A stretch of 37,617 bases of DNA from positions 1 through 37,617 of the forward strand of contig JAIERK010000187.1 of the NCBI GenBank assembly GCA_019746975.1. The letters run 5' to 3'. Numbering within the stretch: position 1 is the stretch's first letter; each line of letters opens with the position of its first letter. Under the pieces are notes generated by a model that was given only the letters and a program-made list of their open reading frames with translations, had not been told where the DNA came from and did not search any database. Below, in pieces: positions 19,448 to 28,086 of the stretch. A program made the translations under genes and the position numbers. The stretch is from Candidatus Obscuribacterales bacterium (GTDB taxonomy: Bacteria > Cyanobacteriota > Vampirovibrionia > Obscuribacterales > Obscuribacteraceae).

Positions 19448-20692
19448 ATGTTAGCTAACGACCAATCAGCAGAAAAACAATCGCCATTCAAGCGATTCCT
19501 GGCGAGCCCGTTCTTGCTGCTGATCGTCATGCTGATAGCGGTAGATGTCGTTGTAATCTACATTCAGTCACAAGACAAAGCCAATCAATTTCAGCAGAAT
19601 CCAAGATTGGTAGCAATAAGGCAGGCCATCGAAAGTGATCGAAGACCCGACATCGTCGTGCTTGGCGACTCGCTAATCTACTCTGCCCTCTTTTTCGCTG
19701 ACGACGCGCAGGGTTTGGTTAAAGACAGGAAGCAGCACTTCACATATTTGGAAGCGAAATTCCTTAAACAACTTCTGAAAAAGGAGTTCGGCGACGATAT
19801 CGATATTTTGAATCTCAGCATGCCGGGAGCGAATCCCACGGATGCCCATCTTCTGATTAGCGAACTGGAAGCCAGAGGCAAGCTCCCGAAGCTAGTCCTT
19901 TACGGAATATCGCCCCGCGCGATGGTCGACAATCTCGTGCCCACAGCCGGCGCAATCGGAGGACGTTTGGTGTTGAACGTACGGCCGACTGGCACCGCAA
20001 CTAGTGGCATCGCGGGCGCCTGCGACAAATTCGTGAGAACTGTAAGCAATTTTGATCCAGTAGCCAACAAAATTCGCGAATATGGTCAGCTCGGAGACAC
20101 ACCAGGCAAAGAGAAGCTTCGAGACTTTTTCACCGGAGTGGTTTGGAACTACTATCACGACCGCGCCAAGATCAAGAGCAACTTCGACGCTATAACTCTC
20201 AAAGCGCTCGGAAGAAAGGACGAGCAACAACAAATCGCGCTCACTACCTTAGCCGCGCCTCAACCGGTGAAGCTCGAGCGTAAGCGGCGCAGCGGTAAAC
20301 GGACAGCCTTTCAGGTTGATCCCGCCAGCTTTCAGCGCGATCTCAATAACTATCAGGTTCGCTACAACCCGCCCAACTTCAAGAAGCTTGAAAGCCAATC
20401 CGATCAGCTCTTCAAATGCGCTGAGATTTTGAAGAACAACAACTCGCACTTTCTCGTGGTCAGCATGCCGATATCCGAAGACAATCGCAACCTGATCCCG
20501 GACAAGCTGTTCAAAGCCTATGAATCGACGCTCAATAAGATTGCCACCGAACCCGGTGTCACGCTCGTCGACCTGCTCACCACCCGAGAATTCGATAAAG
20601 CATCATTCCTGGATTCAGCACACCTCAACGGCAGCGGCGCTACTCGATTGGACCAGAGACTCGTCTCTTCTATAGACAAATCCTGGTTTTGA
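19448..20692 (+). CDS. membrane-anchored SGNH acyltransferase partner of the MBOAT protein, copy 2
   Basis: The product has 414 residues. One membrane helix (about 20-40) anchors a periplasmic domain. Block I is VVLGDSLIYS, with the nucleophile Ser75, and block V is DSAHLNGSG with Asp389 and His392, so the triad appears complete. It lies 37 bases after the MBOAT gene in the same direction, the usual arrangement of AlgI with AlgJ/AlgX-like partners. It should place the acyl group on the polysaccharide outside the inner membrane. The paralogue at 13197 shares length, topology and the YNPP and VSMPI segments. The final codons form part of a 16-base palindrome. Confidence 0.88.
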   Translation: MLANDQSAEKQSPFKRFLASPFLLLIVMLIAVDVVVIYIQSQDKANQFQQNPRLVAIRQAIESDRRPDIVVLGDSLIYSALFFADDAQGLVKDRKQHFTYLEAKFLKQLLKKEFGDDIDILNLSMPGANPTDAHLLISELEARGKLPKLVLYGISPRAMVDNLVPTAGAIGGRLVLNVRPTGTATSGIAGACDKFVRTVSNFDPVANKIREYGQLGDTPGKEKLRDFFTGVVWNYYHDRAKIKSNFDAITLKALGRKDEQQQIALTTLAAPQPVKLERKRRSGKRTAFQVDPASFQRDLNNYQVRYNPPNFKKLESQSDQLFKCAEILKNNNSHFLVVSMPISEDNRNLIPDKLFKAYESTLNKIATEPGVTLVDLLTTREFDKASFLDSAHLNGSGATRLDQRLVSSIDKSWF

Positions 20693-20700
20693 TCAAAACC
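20685..20700. repeat. perfect 16-bp palindrome across the stop codon of the SGNH gene
   Basis: GGTTTTGATCAAAACC is fully self-complementary and covers the TGA stop at 20690-20692. It could be a protein-binding site or part of transcript end formation, but no loop or T-tract supports a standard terminator. Confidence 0.45.
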
Positions 20701-20784
20701 TGCGTAGTACGAGCAGTTAGTACTTCGTTACCTCTTGGTCTTATTCAGTCGCACCGGGCGTTCCAACGCCTCTGGTTAAGCTCG

Positions 20785-20807
20785 GCTGCGGGGGCTGAGC
20801 TAGCCAG
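20785..20807 (+). repeat. stable GC-rich hairpin between the SGNH and methyltransferase genes
   Basis: A stem of about nine pairs including two G-U wobbles (AGCTCGGCT with GGCTGAGCT) closes a 5-base loop. No T-run follows. It may stabilise or end the upstream transcript. Coordinates are accurate to a base or two. Confidence 0.3.
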
Positions 20808-20925
20808 ACTGCGGGATCAACCAACGATTACAAAATTCACGGGAAATCGCAGTTGACATCAGATACAATAACGGACCCTCATTGTTAGACGGTTTCCACT
20901 TCCTAAAGCGTTACTCATAAAGACA

Positions 20926-21852
20926 ATGCCATCCAAATCAAACAACCTACTGGACAAACTCCTCCCGAAGAACGACCCTGAAGCCTCAAAGGCGCAACAG
21001 ACAGCGCTAAATGAAGAGCAAAGAAAAGTCTACGAGCAGCTCGATAGCCAGTTCGTACCTCGGGATCAGAGCTATATCAAAAGAACGCGCAATCTGCGGC
21101 TGTTGCCATTGGAACCAGCTCGGCGCGGTGGGAAGTACGCCTATGGCGAATGGGCACATGTCACAGGCATTTTTCAGACTCTTATGTACATGCATCTCGA
21201 TCAGAAGCAGGACAACCTTGTTCTCGATGTCGGCTGCGGAACCGGACTGCTGGGCATCGCGGCTGAGCCCTTTCTCGGCGAGCGTGGGCAATTCGTCGGT
21301 ATCGATGTTTTGAAAGAGGACATAGAGTTTTGCCGCGATCACTATCCGGCAGACAAATTTTCCTTCCAACACCTGGATGTCTACAACACTGTTTACACGC
21401 CGGATCAGGCTAGCAAGAATCTGCCGTGGGATCTGCGCGATAACACATTTGACCTGGTAACAGCGCTGTCAGTCTGGACGCACATGGACGAGGAAACCGC
21501 ATTCTTCTACTTCAAGGAAGTGTCACGAGTGCTGAAGCCAGGTGGCAAGGCGATCATCACATTTTTCCATCTCGACGAACTTTACGAAAAGAGCCTGTCG
21601 CTCAGACAGCCTGATATGAAGGGTCGCTACCACATGACTCCTCAGACCAGATGGGTATTCGCCAATTCCGCATATGACTCTAAGTACTTCTTTTGCGTCG
21701 GCAAGACACCGGAGAAAGCGATTGGAATTTCCAAAGAAGGAATTGAGAAGCTTCAACAACACGCTGGTTTGAAGCGAATCGCCTACTACCCTGGCAATTG
21801 GAAAGAGATTCCTGGTGTTTACTTCCAAGATGTGATGGTTTTTCAAAAATAA
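20926..21852 (+). CDS. class I SAM-dependent methyltransferase
   Basis: The product has 308 residues. Motif I is VLDVGCGTG at 99-107, motif II ends in GIDV, and the acidic/aromatic segment DNTFDLVTALSVWTHM precedes a VLKPGGKAIITFF strand, all as in Methyltransf_11/25 enzymes. A charged N-terminal region of about 75 residues may help substrate recognition. It is cytoplasmic. It starts a tight operon with a sulfotransferase (11-base gap), the WbsX-like gene and the Wzm/Wzt exporter. Methylation of a sugar, perhaps as a chain-end cap before ABC export as in some O-antigens, is a reasonable guess but not shown. Confidence 0.88.
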   Translation: MPSKSNNLLDKLLPKNDPEASKAQQTALNEEQRKVYEQLDSQFVPRDQSYIKRTRNLRLLPLEPARRGGKYAYGEWAHVTGIFQTLMYMHLDQKQDNLVLDVGCGTGLLGIAAEPFLGERGQFVGIDVLKEDIEFCRDHYPADKFSFQHLDVYNTVYTPDQASKNLPWDLRDNTFDLVTALSVWTHMDEETAFFYFKEVSRVLKPGGKAIITFFHLDELYEKSLSLRQPDMKGRYHMTPQTRWVFANSAYDSKYFFCVGKTPEKAIGISKEGIEKLQQHAGLKRIAYYPGNWKEIPGVYFQDVMVFQK

Positions 21853-21863
21853 CTGATTGAACG

Positions 21864-22841
21864 ATGGACAAAGCTAAATCTGGTCAAGTATTGATTATCG
21901 CCGGGATGCATCGGTCCGGGACATCATTCGTCTCGTCGATCTTGAAAGAAGCCGGGCTGCACGTCGGTGAGCGATTGTCGCCAGGGGAAGCCGGTAACAC
22001 AAAGGGCTTCTTCGAGAATACGGACTTCGTCAAACTGCATGCCAAGATCTTGAAGAATGCCGGGCTTAACGCCTGGAGCCTCGACACTGTGAAACGTGTC
22101 TCTCCCGAACTGCGCGAGGAAGCGATCAAAACTGTGAGCGACAATTCACAGCCTGGTCCCTGGGGATGGAAGGATCCGAGAACCACTCTATTTCTGGATT
22201 TCTGGATGGAGCTCCTCCCGGACGCGAAATTTTTGTTCGTCTTCAGATCTCCATGGGAGGTTGTCGACTCGCTCTTCAGGCGTGGAGACAAGGCTTTTCA
22301 GGAAGATCCGGTGTTGGCGCTCAAAGTCTGGGAACACTACAATCGTCTGTCGATCGATTTCTATAATCGACACAAAGACCGATCGCTGCTCGCTCATGTT
22401 GATGCGGTTGCAACCGACCCTGCCCCCCTGGTAGACGCATTGCGCAATCGGCTTTCTCTGCCTTTGTCGATGCCCGCATCGACTACATTCGACAAATCGA
22501 TGTTCAAGACAGAACCAAAAGGATCTCATCGTCCCGCCCTTGTCCGAGAATGCTTCCCGGAAATTTTCCAATTGTGGGAAGATCTGGAGAATTCGACAGA
22601 GCTCAAACCTGCTAATCATAATGGTTGCAACGGATCTGCTCCAGATTTCGGCAAGCAAGTCTTTACCGATTGGATGGAGCTTCGAAAGACTCAGTCCTCT
22701 TTGTCTAAACTAGAAAAGGCTCTGGGGGCTGCTCAATCCGATCTCGATCAATCCAATCAGCGAATCGAATGGATAGAGAGAAGCAAGATCTGGAAAATCC
22801 GCAGCAAACTGAATGCCATCAGAGAGCTGCTTTTGAAGTAG
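21864..22841 (+). CDS. sulfotransferase, GMHRSGTS type (paralogue 2)
   Basis: The product has 325 residues. The 5'-phosphosulfate loop GMHRSGTS lies at 14-21. WGWKDPRTTLFLDFW and FRSPWEVVDSLFRRGD match the same segments in the protein at 8813-9814 almost residue for residue, so the two are clear paralogues. A coiled-coil-prone stretch (about 268-305) leads to the basic tail ERSKIWKIRSKLN, also shared with paralogue 1. It is cytoplasmic and PAPS-dependent by family. It lies between a methyltransferase and the WbsX-like gene in the operon that ends with the ABC exporter, so it probably acts on the glycan before export. Confidence 0.93.
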   Translation: MDKAKSGQVLIIAGMHRSGTSFVSSILKEAGLHVGERLSPGEAGNTKGFFENTDFVKLHAKILKNAGLNAWSLDTVKRVSPELREEAIKTVSDNSQPGPWGWKDPRTTLFLDFWMELLPDAKFLFVFRSPWEVVDSLFRRGDKAFQEDPVLALKVWEHYNRLSIDFYNRHKDRSLLAHVDAVATDPAPLVDALRNRLSLPLSMPASTTFDKSMFKTEPKGSHRPALVRECFPEIFQLWEDLENSTELKPANHNGCNGSAPDFGKQVFTDWMELRKTQSSLSKLEKALGAAQSDLDQSNQRIEWIERSKIWKIRSKLNAIRELLLK

Positions 22842-22896
22842 TGAGACGACATCAAAACACGGTGTGAAAAGCTCCGAATATTACAAGAGAACTCAA

Positions 22897-24375
22897 ATGA
22901 CAAGCGACGACCCGCGACTGATCTGCTTCTATCTACCGCAGTTTCACCCAATTCCTGAAAATGATGCAGCCTGGGGCAAAGGTTACACGGAATGGCGACG
23001 CGTGGTTCAGGCAAAGCCGCTCTTTCAGGAGCACTACCAGCCCAGGATTTCGTCGGATCTTGGCTTTTATGATTTGCGCCTGCCCGAATCTCAAGTCGCG
23101 CAAGCCGAGTTGGCAAAACAATATGGCATTGCCGGATTTTGTTATTACTACTTCAATCTTGGCGGTGGTCGTAAATTATTAGAGCGCCCGATCGAACAGA
23201 TGTTCAAAAGCGGCAAACCGGATTTTCCATTCTGTGTTTCGTGGGCCAATCATCATTGGAGGGCTAATTGGGTCGGTTCGAAAGAAGCGATCGCAATGCA
23301 AACGTACTCCGAAAAGGACGCGAAGTCATTAATTGACGAACTCATTCCGATGTTCCGAGACGACCGCTATATCAAGGTCGACAGCAAACCTCTATTCGTC
23401 GTCTATGATTCGCAAGCGCTGCCGGATCCAATCAAGTACACACAAATCTGGCGAAGCGCCGCTAAGGCTGCAGGTTTTAGAGATCTCTATCTCTGTCGAA
23501 TGGAGAAGGGCGTCGTAGTCGACCCGCAGTCGGTTGGTTTCGACGCAGCCATTGAATTTCCTCCAAGCGGCGTACGCTCTGCCACAGTGCAATTCAAACC
23601 GCTCGATTCAACCAATGGATTCTCAGGCAACGTATACGACTATGGTCAAACTGCCTTCTATGCAGTCAATCGCGAAGAGCCTCAATTCAAGCTTTTCCGC
23701 GGTCTGATTCCCTCATGGGACAATACAGCAAGACGCCCCGCCAATGATGCCACCATATTTCACGGCTCTACACCGGAAGCCTATCAAAGCTGGCTCCAGG
23801 AGAGCATTTCCTGGACGAAAACCCATCACGCGGGCGACGAGCGATTGATATTCATCAATGCATGGAACGAATGGGGCGAGTCGGCATATCTCGAGCCTGA
23901 TTTGAAGAACGGGCACGCCTACCTGCAAGCCACGCTCGATGCTCAACGCGGAAAGACCAAGTCTATCTCAGGAATCTATAACGCGGTTTACGCACTAGAT
24001 AAAGCAGAACTAAGGAACGGCAATGGGAGTAAGTTAGTTGCTTCTAAGAAAATTTCCGGATCGGTAGATCAGATAACCCGGCAAGATAGCAAAATATCAC
24101 TGGCTGGCTGGGCCTGCGATCTCGAGATCCCGTCCAGACCGGTGAATGTCCTCGTCTTTGAAAACGGACGCCTGCTGACAGCCGAAAGAACCTTCGTAAG
24201 CCGCCCGGACGTTGCTCAATCGGTCGATAAGAGCGCGCTTAACACCGGATTTAACATAGATATAGATGCAGGCCTGGTAAAGGGCGATTGTACGGGTCTG
24301 AAAGTAGTAATTGTTTCTCAACAAGAACGCTATGCACTGCTCCCTGTGCCCAATAAGGTCGTTAGTGTCCGCTGA
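22897..24375 (+). CDS. WbsX-like glycan-processing protein with C-terminal GWA-type domain
   Basis: The product has 492 residues from the ATG at 22897; an upstream GTG (22864) has no ribosome binding site and adds non-conserved residues. The N-terminal 350 residues match the WbsX family (GH99-like TIM barrel): ICFYLPQFHPIPEND, WGKGYTEW, SWANHHWRANW, and INAWNEWGESAYLEPD near residue 340. WbsX proteins occur in O-antigen and exopolysaccharide loci. The name says glycosyltransferase, but the fold resembles endo-glycosidases, so synthesis or trimming are both possible. From about 390 a separate beta-rich domain contains LAGWACDLEIPSRPV and VSRPDVAQ, a module also seen on other glycan-related proteins. 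No signal peptide is seen. Confidence 0.85.
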   Translation: MTSDDPRLICFYLPQFHPIPENDAAWGKGYTEWRRVVQAKPLFQEHYQPRISSDLGFYDLRLPESQVAQAELAKQYGIAGFCYYYFNLGGGRKLLERPIEQMFKSGKPDFPFCVSWANHHWRANWVGSKEAIAMQTYSEKDAKSLIDELIPMFRDDRYIKVDSKPLFVVYDSQALPDPIKYTQIWRSAAKAAGFRDLYLCRMEKGVVVDPQSVGFDAAIEFPPSGVRSATVQFKPLDSTNGFSGNVYDYGQTAFYAVNREEPQFKLFRGLIPSWDNTARRPANDATIFHGSTPEAYQSWLQESISWTKTHHAGDERLIFINAWNEWGESAYLEPDLKNGHAYLQATLDAQRGKTKSISGIYNAVYALDKAELRNGNGSKLVASKKISGSVDQITRQDSKISLAGWACDLEIPSRPVNVLVFENGRLLTAERTFVSRPDVAQSVDKSALNTGFNIDIDAGLVKGDCTGLKVVIVSQQERYALLPVPNKVVSVR

Positions 24376-24449
24376 GTTAGTACTATTTTCATGCGCCATG
24401 GAGCTCAACGTGTTAGCATCTTGGAATCCCGAAAACCCTGTCTATCAAC

Positions 24450-25343
24450 ATGCTTGATCTGGTATCAGAAGAAAAAACAGTCACTAGTCCATCAGTCGCG
24501 CCGACGCAGACTATAAAGGTGGATGAGCGCGTAGCAGAGCGAGGCAGCAGCCTTGCTGCTCTTCTCAACTTATGGAATCTCCGTAACCTGATATCGCTGA
24601 TGGTGCATCGCGATTTCACGGGGCGCTATAAAGGTTCGCTCCTCGGCGCGTTGTGGCCGCTGCTCAACCCGCTCGGACACATGTTCCTCTATACATTTCT
24701 GTTCAATGTCATCCTCCAGGTCCGCTTTGGAAAAAATGCGGGTACCGGTGACTTCGCTCTTTATTTGATGTGCGGTTTTCTCCCCTGGTCCGCCATGGCA
24801 GAATCGATCGCATCATCGACGACCAAAGTTCTCGAGTTGCCTAACCTGGTAAAGAGAGTAGTTTTCCCTCTCGAGACTCTACCTCTCATCGTATCGATTT
24901 CTAGCTTCCTGAGCGGATCTATCTCGATCGTTTTGTTGATACTGTTTGCAGCCTTCAGACAGCATGGCTTGCACAGCACTATCCTTTTCGTTCCCTTGAT
25001 TTTCATTCCGCACTTCTTGTTCACCGCGGGACTGTCATGGTTCTTCGGTAGTCTTGGAGTCTTTGTAAGAGACTGCAGACACTTCATTGCGCTTGCACTC
25101 TCCGCATGGATGTACATGACTCCCATTCTTTATCCGCCAGAAAGGATGCCTGCGCACTTGCAATTCTTGCTGTGGCTCAATCCGATGGCCGGAATAATTA
25201 CTGACTACCGTCACGTGATTATCGAAGGACAGTTACCTAATTTTGCCTGGTATGCCGAGTACAGCTTGGTATCGCTGGTGGTGTTCCTCTTGGGCTTCCA
25301 CTTCTTCTATAAAACCAAACACAGCTTTGCGGACATAGTGTAA
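24450..25343 (+). CDS. wzm: polysaccharide ABC exporter, membrane subunit
   Basis: The product has 297 residues and about six membrane helices. It has the ABC-2 family pattern: an amphipathic entry segment LMVHRDFTGRYKGSLLGALWPLLNP, then helices, and near the end WMYMTPILYPPERMP and LNPMAGIITDYR, the standard signature of Wzm/KpsM/TagG-type exporters. It forms the pore that moves a lipid-linked glycan across the inner membrane. The stop codon overlaps the start of the ATPase gene by one base (TAATG at 25341), so the two are translated together. The presence of this exporter rather than a Wzx/Wzy pair argues for an ABC-dependent pathway. Confidence 0.94.
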   Translation: MLDLVSEEKTVTSPSVAPTQTIKVDERVAERGSSLAALLNLWNLRNLISLMVHRDFTGRYKGSLLGALWPLLNPLGHMFLYTFLFNVILQVRFGKNAGTGDFALYLMCGFLPWSAMAESIASSTTKVLELPNLVKRVVFPLETLPLIVSISSFLSGSISIVLLILFAAFRQHGLHSTILFVPLIFIPHFLFTAGLSWFFGSLGVFVRDCRHFIALALSAWMYMTPILYPPERMPAHLQFLLWLNPMAGIITDYRHVIIEGQLPNFAWYAEYSLVSLVVFLLGFHFFYKTKHSFADIV

Positions 25344-26119
25344 TGATCGATTTCCCAATTGAACTTAGCGGTGTCTCGAAGAGATACAACATCTACGACA
25401 AGCCTATCGACAGGCTCAAAGAGATCTTGATGCGCAACAAATGCTACCATCGAGAATTTTGGGCGCTGAAAGATTTCAGTTATAAGTTCAAACAGGAGAC
25501 GACGGTTCTGCTCGGTCCTAACGGCAGCGGTAAGTCTACGTTGCTGCGAATCATTGCCAATGTTCTCCAGCCGACCGCTGGAAGAGTGACCTGCCGCGGT
25601 CGAGTTACAGCGATTCTCGAATTGGGAGCAGGCTTCCAGCCCGAATACTCGGGTCGGGAAAATGCTTTGCTCAACGGCATGTTGCTAGGAATCGAAAAGA
25701 AAGAGATGCTCAATCGCCTCGACCAGATCGCGGATTTTGCTGAAATCGGTGAATTTTTCGATCAGCCGCTCGCGACCTACTCCAGCGGGATGGTTGTCCG
25801 TCTCGCTTTTGCCTGTGCCACCAATGTTGATCCAGACATTTTGCTCGTCGATGAAGCACTGGCCGTCGGAGACATTCGCTTCGAGAAGAAGTGTCGGCGC
25901 CGGATGGAGCATCTGCGAGAACGTGGAAAAACTATCCTGTTCGTCTCGCACAACATGGGCATGGTGAAGTATTTCTGCGATTCGGCGGTGCTGCTCAGCA
26001 ACGGAGAGCTAGTAGCCGACGGTCCGGTCCTGGACATCGTGCCGATGTACGAAGAGATCATGGAAAGCGAAGAAGGCTTCGGAGCCAAGCGTTCATTCGA
26101 AGTACCGTCGCTCGTTTAA
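25343..26119 (+). CDS. wzt: polysaccharide ABC exporter, ATPase subunit (short form)
   Basis: The product has 258 residues. Walker A is GPNGSGKS at 58-65, the signature region is TYSSGMVVRLAFA and Walker B is DILLVDEALAVGD, followed by the switch His in FVSHN. LGAGFQPEYSGRENALLNG is typical of the Wzt/TagH branch. It powers export through the Wzm protein. The protein ends about 15 residues after the ATPase core, so it lacks the C-terminal carbohydrate-binding domain found in O9a-type Wzt proteins. Export is then probably not gated by recognition of a chain-end cap through Wzt itself. It is the last gene of the operon starting at 20926. Confidence 0.94.
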   Translation: MIDFPIELSGVSKRYNIYDKPIDRLKEILMRNKCYHREFWALKDFSYKFKQETTVLLGPNGSGKSTLLRIIANVLQPTAGRVTCRGRVTAILELGAGFQPEYSGRENALLNGMLLGIEKKEMLNRLDQIADFAEIGEFFDQPLATYSSGMVVRLAFACATNVDPDILLVDEALAVGDIRFEKKCRRRMEHLRERGKTILFVSHNMGMVKYFCDSAVLLSNGELVADGPVLDIVPMYEEIMESEEGFGAKRSFEVPSLV

Positions 26120-26525
26120 ACAGATCGGTCTACTAACTTGGCTCATGATCAGTGGTCTTAACGTCGCCGTCGCGGTGCGACAGTAGAATACGTCTGGAAG
26201 CCCAAGACCACAATTGCATCGAGATTTTAGTTCAACAGATTTGAGATCCAGACACCGTTTTCATCCCTTGCCCCTTTCGCGATGCACAGTTGGATGCAAT
26301 ACGATGCGAGTTTTGCCCGTGAGCACGTGCGTATCCGTTTGAGCATGTTCAGAGCGCTAACCGAAACCTTGCCCTGAGCTGTCGGACGTGGACAGATGAG
26401 CAATCACCGGAGAAACCCTAGATCTATTACATTATGCGCACCATTGGGAGCAATTTGCCTGAAGGATGGGTACATAACTCTACGTCAGCAAGAATTGGCA
26501 AAATCGCACCCAGGATGGCGTCCTT
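26120..26525. other. intergenic region, 406 bases
   Basis: No convincing gene is seen. It contains nested inverted repeats near its start (26152-26211) and presumably the promoter of the VWA gene, but no hexamer pair is good enough to call. Confidence 0.45.
26152..26211. repeat. nested inverted repeats after wzt
   Basis: Outer arms GTGGTCTT (26152-26159) and AAGACCAC (26204-26211) enclose inner arms GTCGC (26163-26167) and GCGAC (26177-26181). It could be a structured 3' end of the export operon transcript; there is no T-tract, so a standard terminator is not supported. Confidence 0.3.
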
Positions 26526-27914
26526 ATGTTTCACGATAGAAAAACAATCTCAATCCTAGCCTTGGTCTGCCTGGTAGCTTCGCTTCAAGCACCTGCCGAT
26601 GCGGCTAAGAAAAAGGCGCCGACAGATGATATGCCAATCATCGAGCTCAAAGCTTTGATTCCAAAACTGGATAAATTGCCGCCACCAAAAGTGCTGCATG
26701 GGTCGATCGACCAGAATGTGAATGTCCCTCAGCTCGGACAGGAATCCGGCGTATACAGCAAATTCGGCTACTATCGCGACAAAAGTGGCCCGCCGACCGG
26801 CGTCACAGGACTGCGCCTGGGTTCGCCGGCTTACAAGAAAGGCCTTCAGGTCGGAGACCGAATCCTGGTTAACGACATGACCGACCATAAGGCAATCATG
26901 GTGATTGAACGCGACGGAAAGAAATACGTATGTATTCTCGATATGGCTGATTGGGAAACGGCGAAGTCACAGCAAAAAGACAATTCACCACAATCTGCCA
27001 ATGCAGTCGCTTCGAACAAGGACGGCGACGCTGGACTGTCGAAACCTGCTGCGGAAATTCTTGCCAATCACAATATCGTTCTCCTTGTCGACAACTCCGC
27101 ATCGATGGGTACACGCGACTGCGGCAATCTGAGCCGCTGGGAGTGGTGCCAGGGACAGACGAGCAATATGTACAAAGAGGCAGAACGCGCTGTCGGAGAC
27201 AAGCTCAGTATCGTCATATTCAATTCGAACTACCGCTCGTATCAGCAATGTACGCTTGCCCGGGTCGCCGACGTGTTTCGTCAAAACACGCCGACTGGCG
27301 AAAGCTTCATGGCACCTGCCATTACCGATGCCCTAAGCTCTGTGCGCGGCAAGCTCAGTTACGGGCAACCCGCCGTTATCGCGATAATCACGGACGGACG
27401 TCCAAGCGATGCGGACCAGGTGAAGAAGCTGGTCATCAACGCCACGAAGGACATTGTTAAGCCGGAGCTTCTCACCATCACGTTTGTCGAAATCGGCTCG
27501 TACTTCCCTTATCTGAGAGAGCTCGATAACGACCTTACGAAACAGGGCGCGAGTTCAGACATAGTCACAGTTTTTCCATTCTGGGAAGTGAACAAGATGG
27601 GTCTCCTCCGTACGCTCGCAAAAGCGGTCACGTCGCCGAGAAGCGCACCAGAGTCGGCTGGAAGAAAGTACACGCCAGAAGAAGTAGCCGCTTGGAAAAA
27701 GGCCCAACAGGAAAAAATTGACGCCGAGAAGCGCAGGGCAGCCAATACTGTGCGCTGGGGCACGCAAGGCACTGGTCAGGCAACTGCGAAACCGGCTCAG
27801 ACTGCTGCCGTCGCCAAGCCGCCTGTCATCGAGGTCGATGAGAAGGCATCGGTACGACGAGCCGAAGCCAATCGCACGTACTCATTCCCTTCATCTAATC
27901 GCAGAACACCATAA
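26526..27914 (+). CDS. secreted protein with PDZ-like and von Willebrand factor A domains
   Basis: The product has 462 residues. Residues 1-26 form a signal peptide ending in APADA. A PDZ-like segment lies at about 90-140 (GVTGLRLGSPAYKKGLQVGDRILVND). A VWA domain spans about 182-375: the metal-site motif DNSAS is at 189-193, and IAIITDGRPSD holds the later strand and Asp. The C-terminus is Lys/Ala/Gln-rich and probably disordered. A secreted VWA protein normally binds other proteins through a metal ion; the PDZ part may bind peptide ends. The start ATG has AGGA ten bases upstream. A role in surface assembly is possible from context only. Confidence 0.88.
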   Translation: MFHDRKTISILALVCLVASLQAPADAAKKKAPTDDMPIIELKALIPKLDKLPPPKVLHGSIDQNVNVPQLGQESGVYSKFGYYRDKSGPPTGVTGLRLGSPAYKKGLQVGDRILVNDMTDHKAIMVIERDGKKYVCILDMADWETAKSQQKDNSPQSANAVASNKDGDAGLSKPAAEILANHNIVLLVDNSASMGTRDCGNLSRWEWCQGQTSNMYKEAERAVGDKLSIVIFNSNYRSYQQCTLARVADVFRQNTPTGESFMAPAITDALSSVRGKLSYGQPAVIAIITDGRPSDADQVKKLVINATKDIVKPELLTITFVEIGSYFPYLRELDNDLTKQGASSDIVTVFPFWEVNKMGLLRTLAKAVTSPRSAPESAGRKYTPEEVAAWKKAQQEKIDAEKRRAANTVRWGTQGTGQATAKPAQTAAVAKPPVIEVDEKASVRRAEANRTYSFPSSNRRTP

Positions 27915-27924
27915 GAGCCGTTCG

Positions 27925-27946
27925 TCTCGTCATCATGTCGACGAGA
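27925..27946. terminator. possible hairpin between convergent genes
   Basis: Arms TCTCGTC (27925-27931) and GACGAGA (27940-27946) lie just after the VWA stop and before the convergent minus-strand gene. No T-run follows, so this is only a weak candidate. Confidence 0.3.
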
Positions 27947-28086
27947 TCTAGGTGCCCCGATAGCAGACAGTCACGGTTGTCGACACTCAGAAACATCGCA
28001 TCCTTGTCGATAGTGCGCCTTCTATTGCAGGCTTGATCACTAATACAGGCTGCGTTCCATTCGAGCATATTGCAGTGCCTCGAGTA

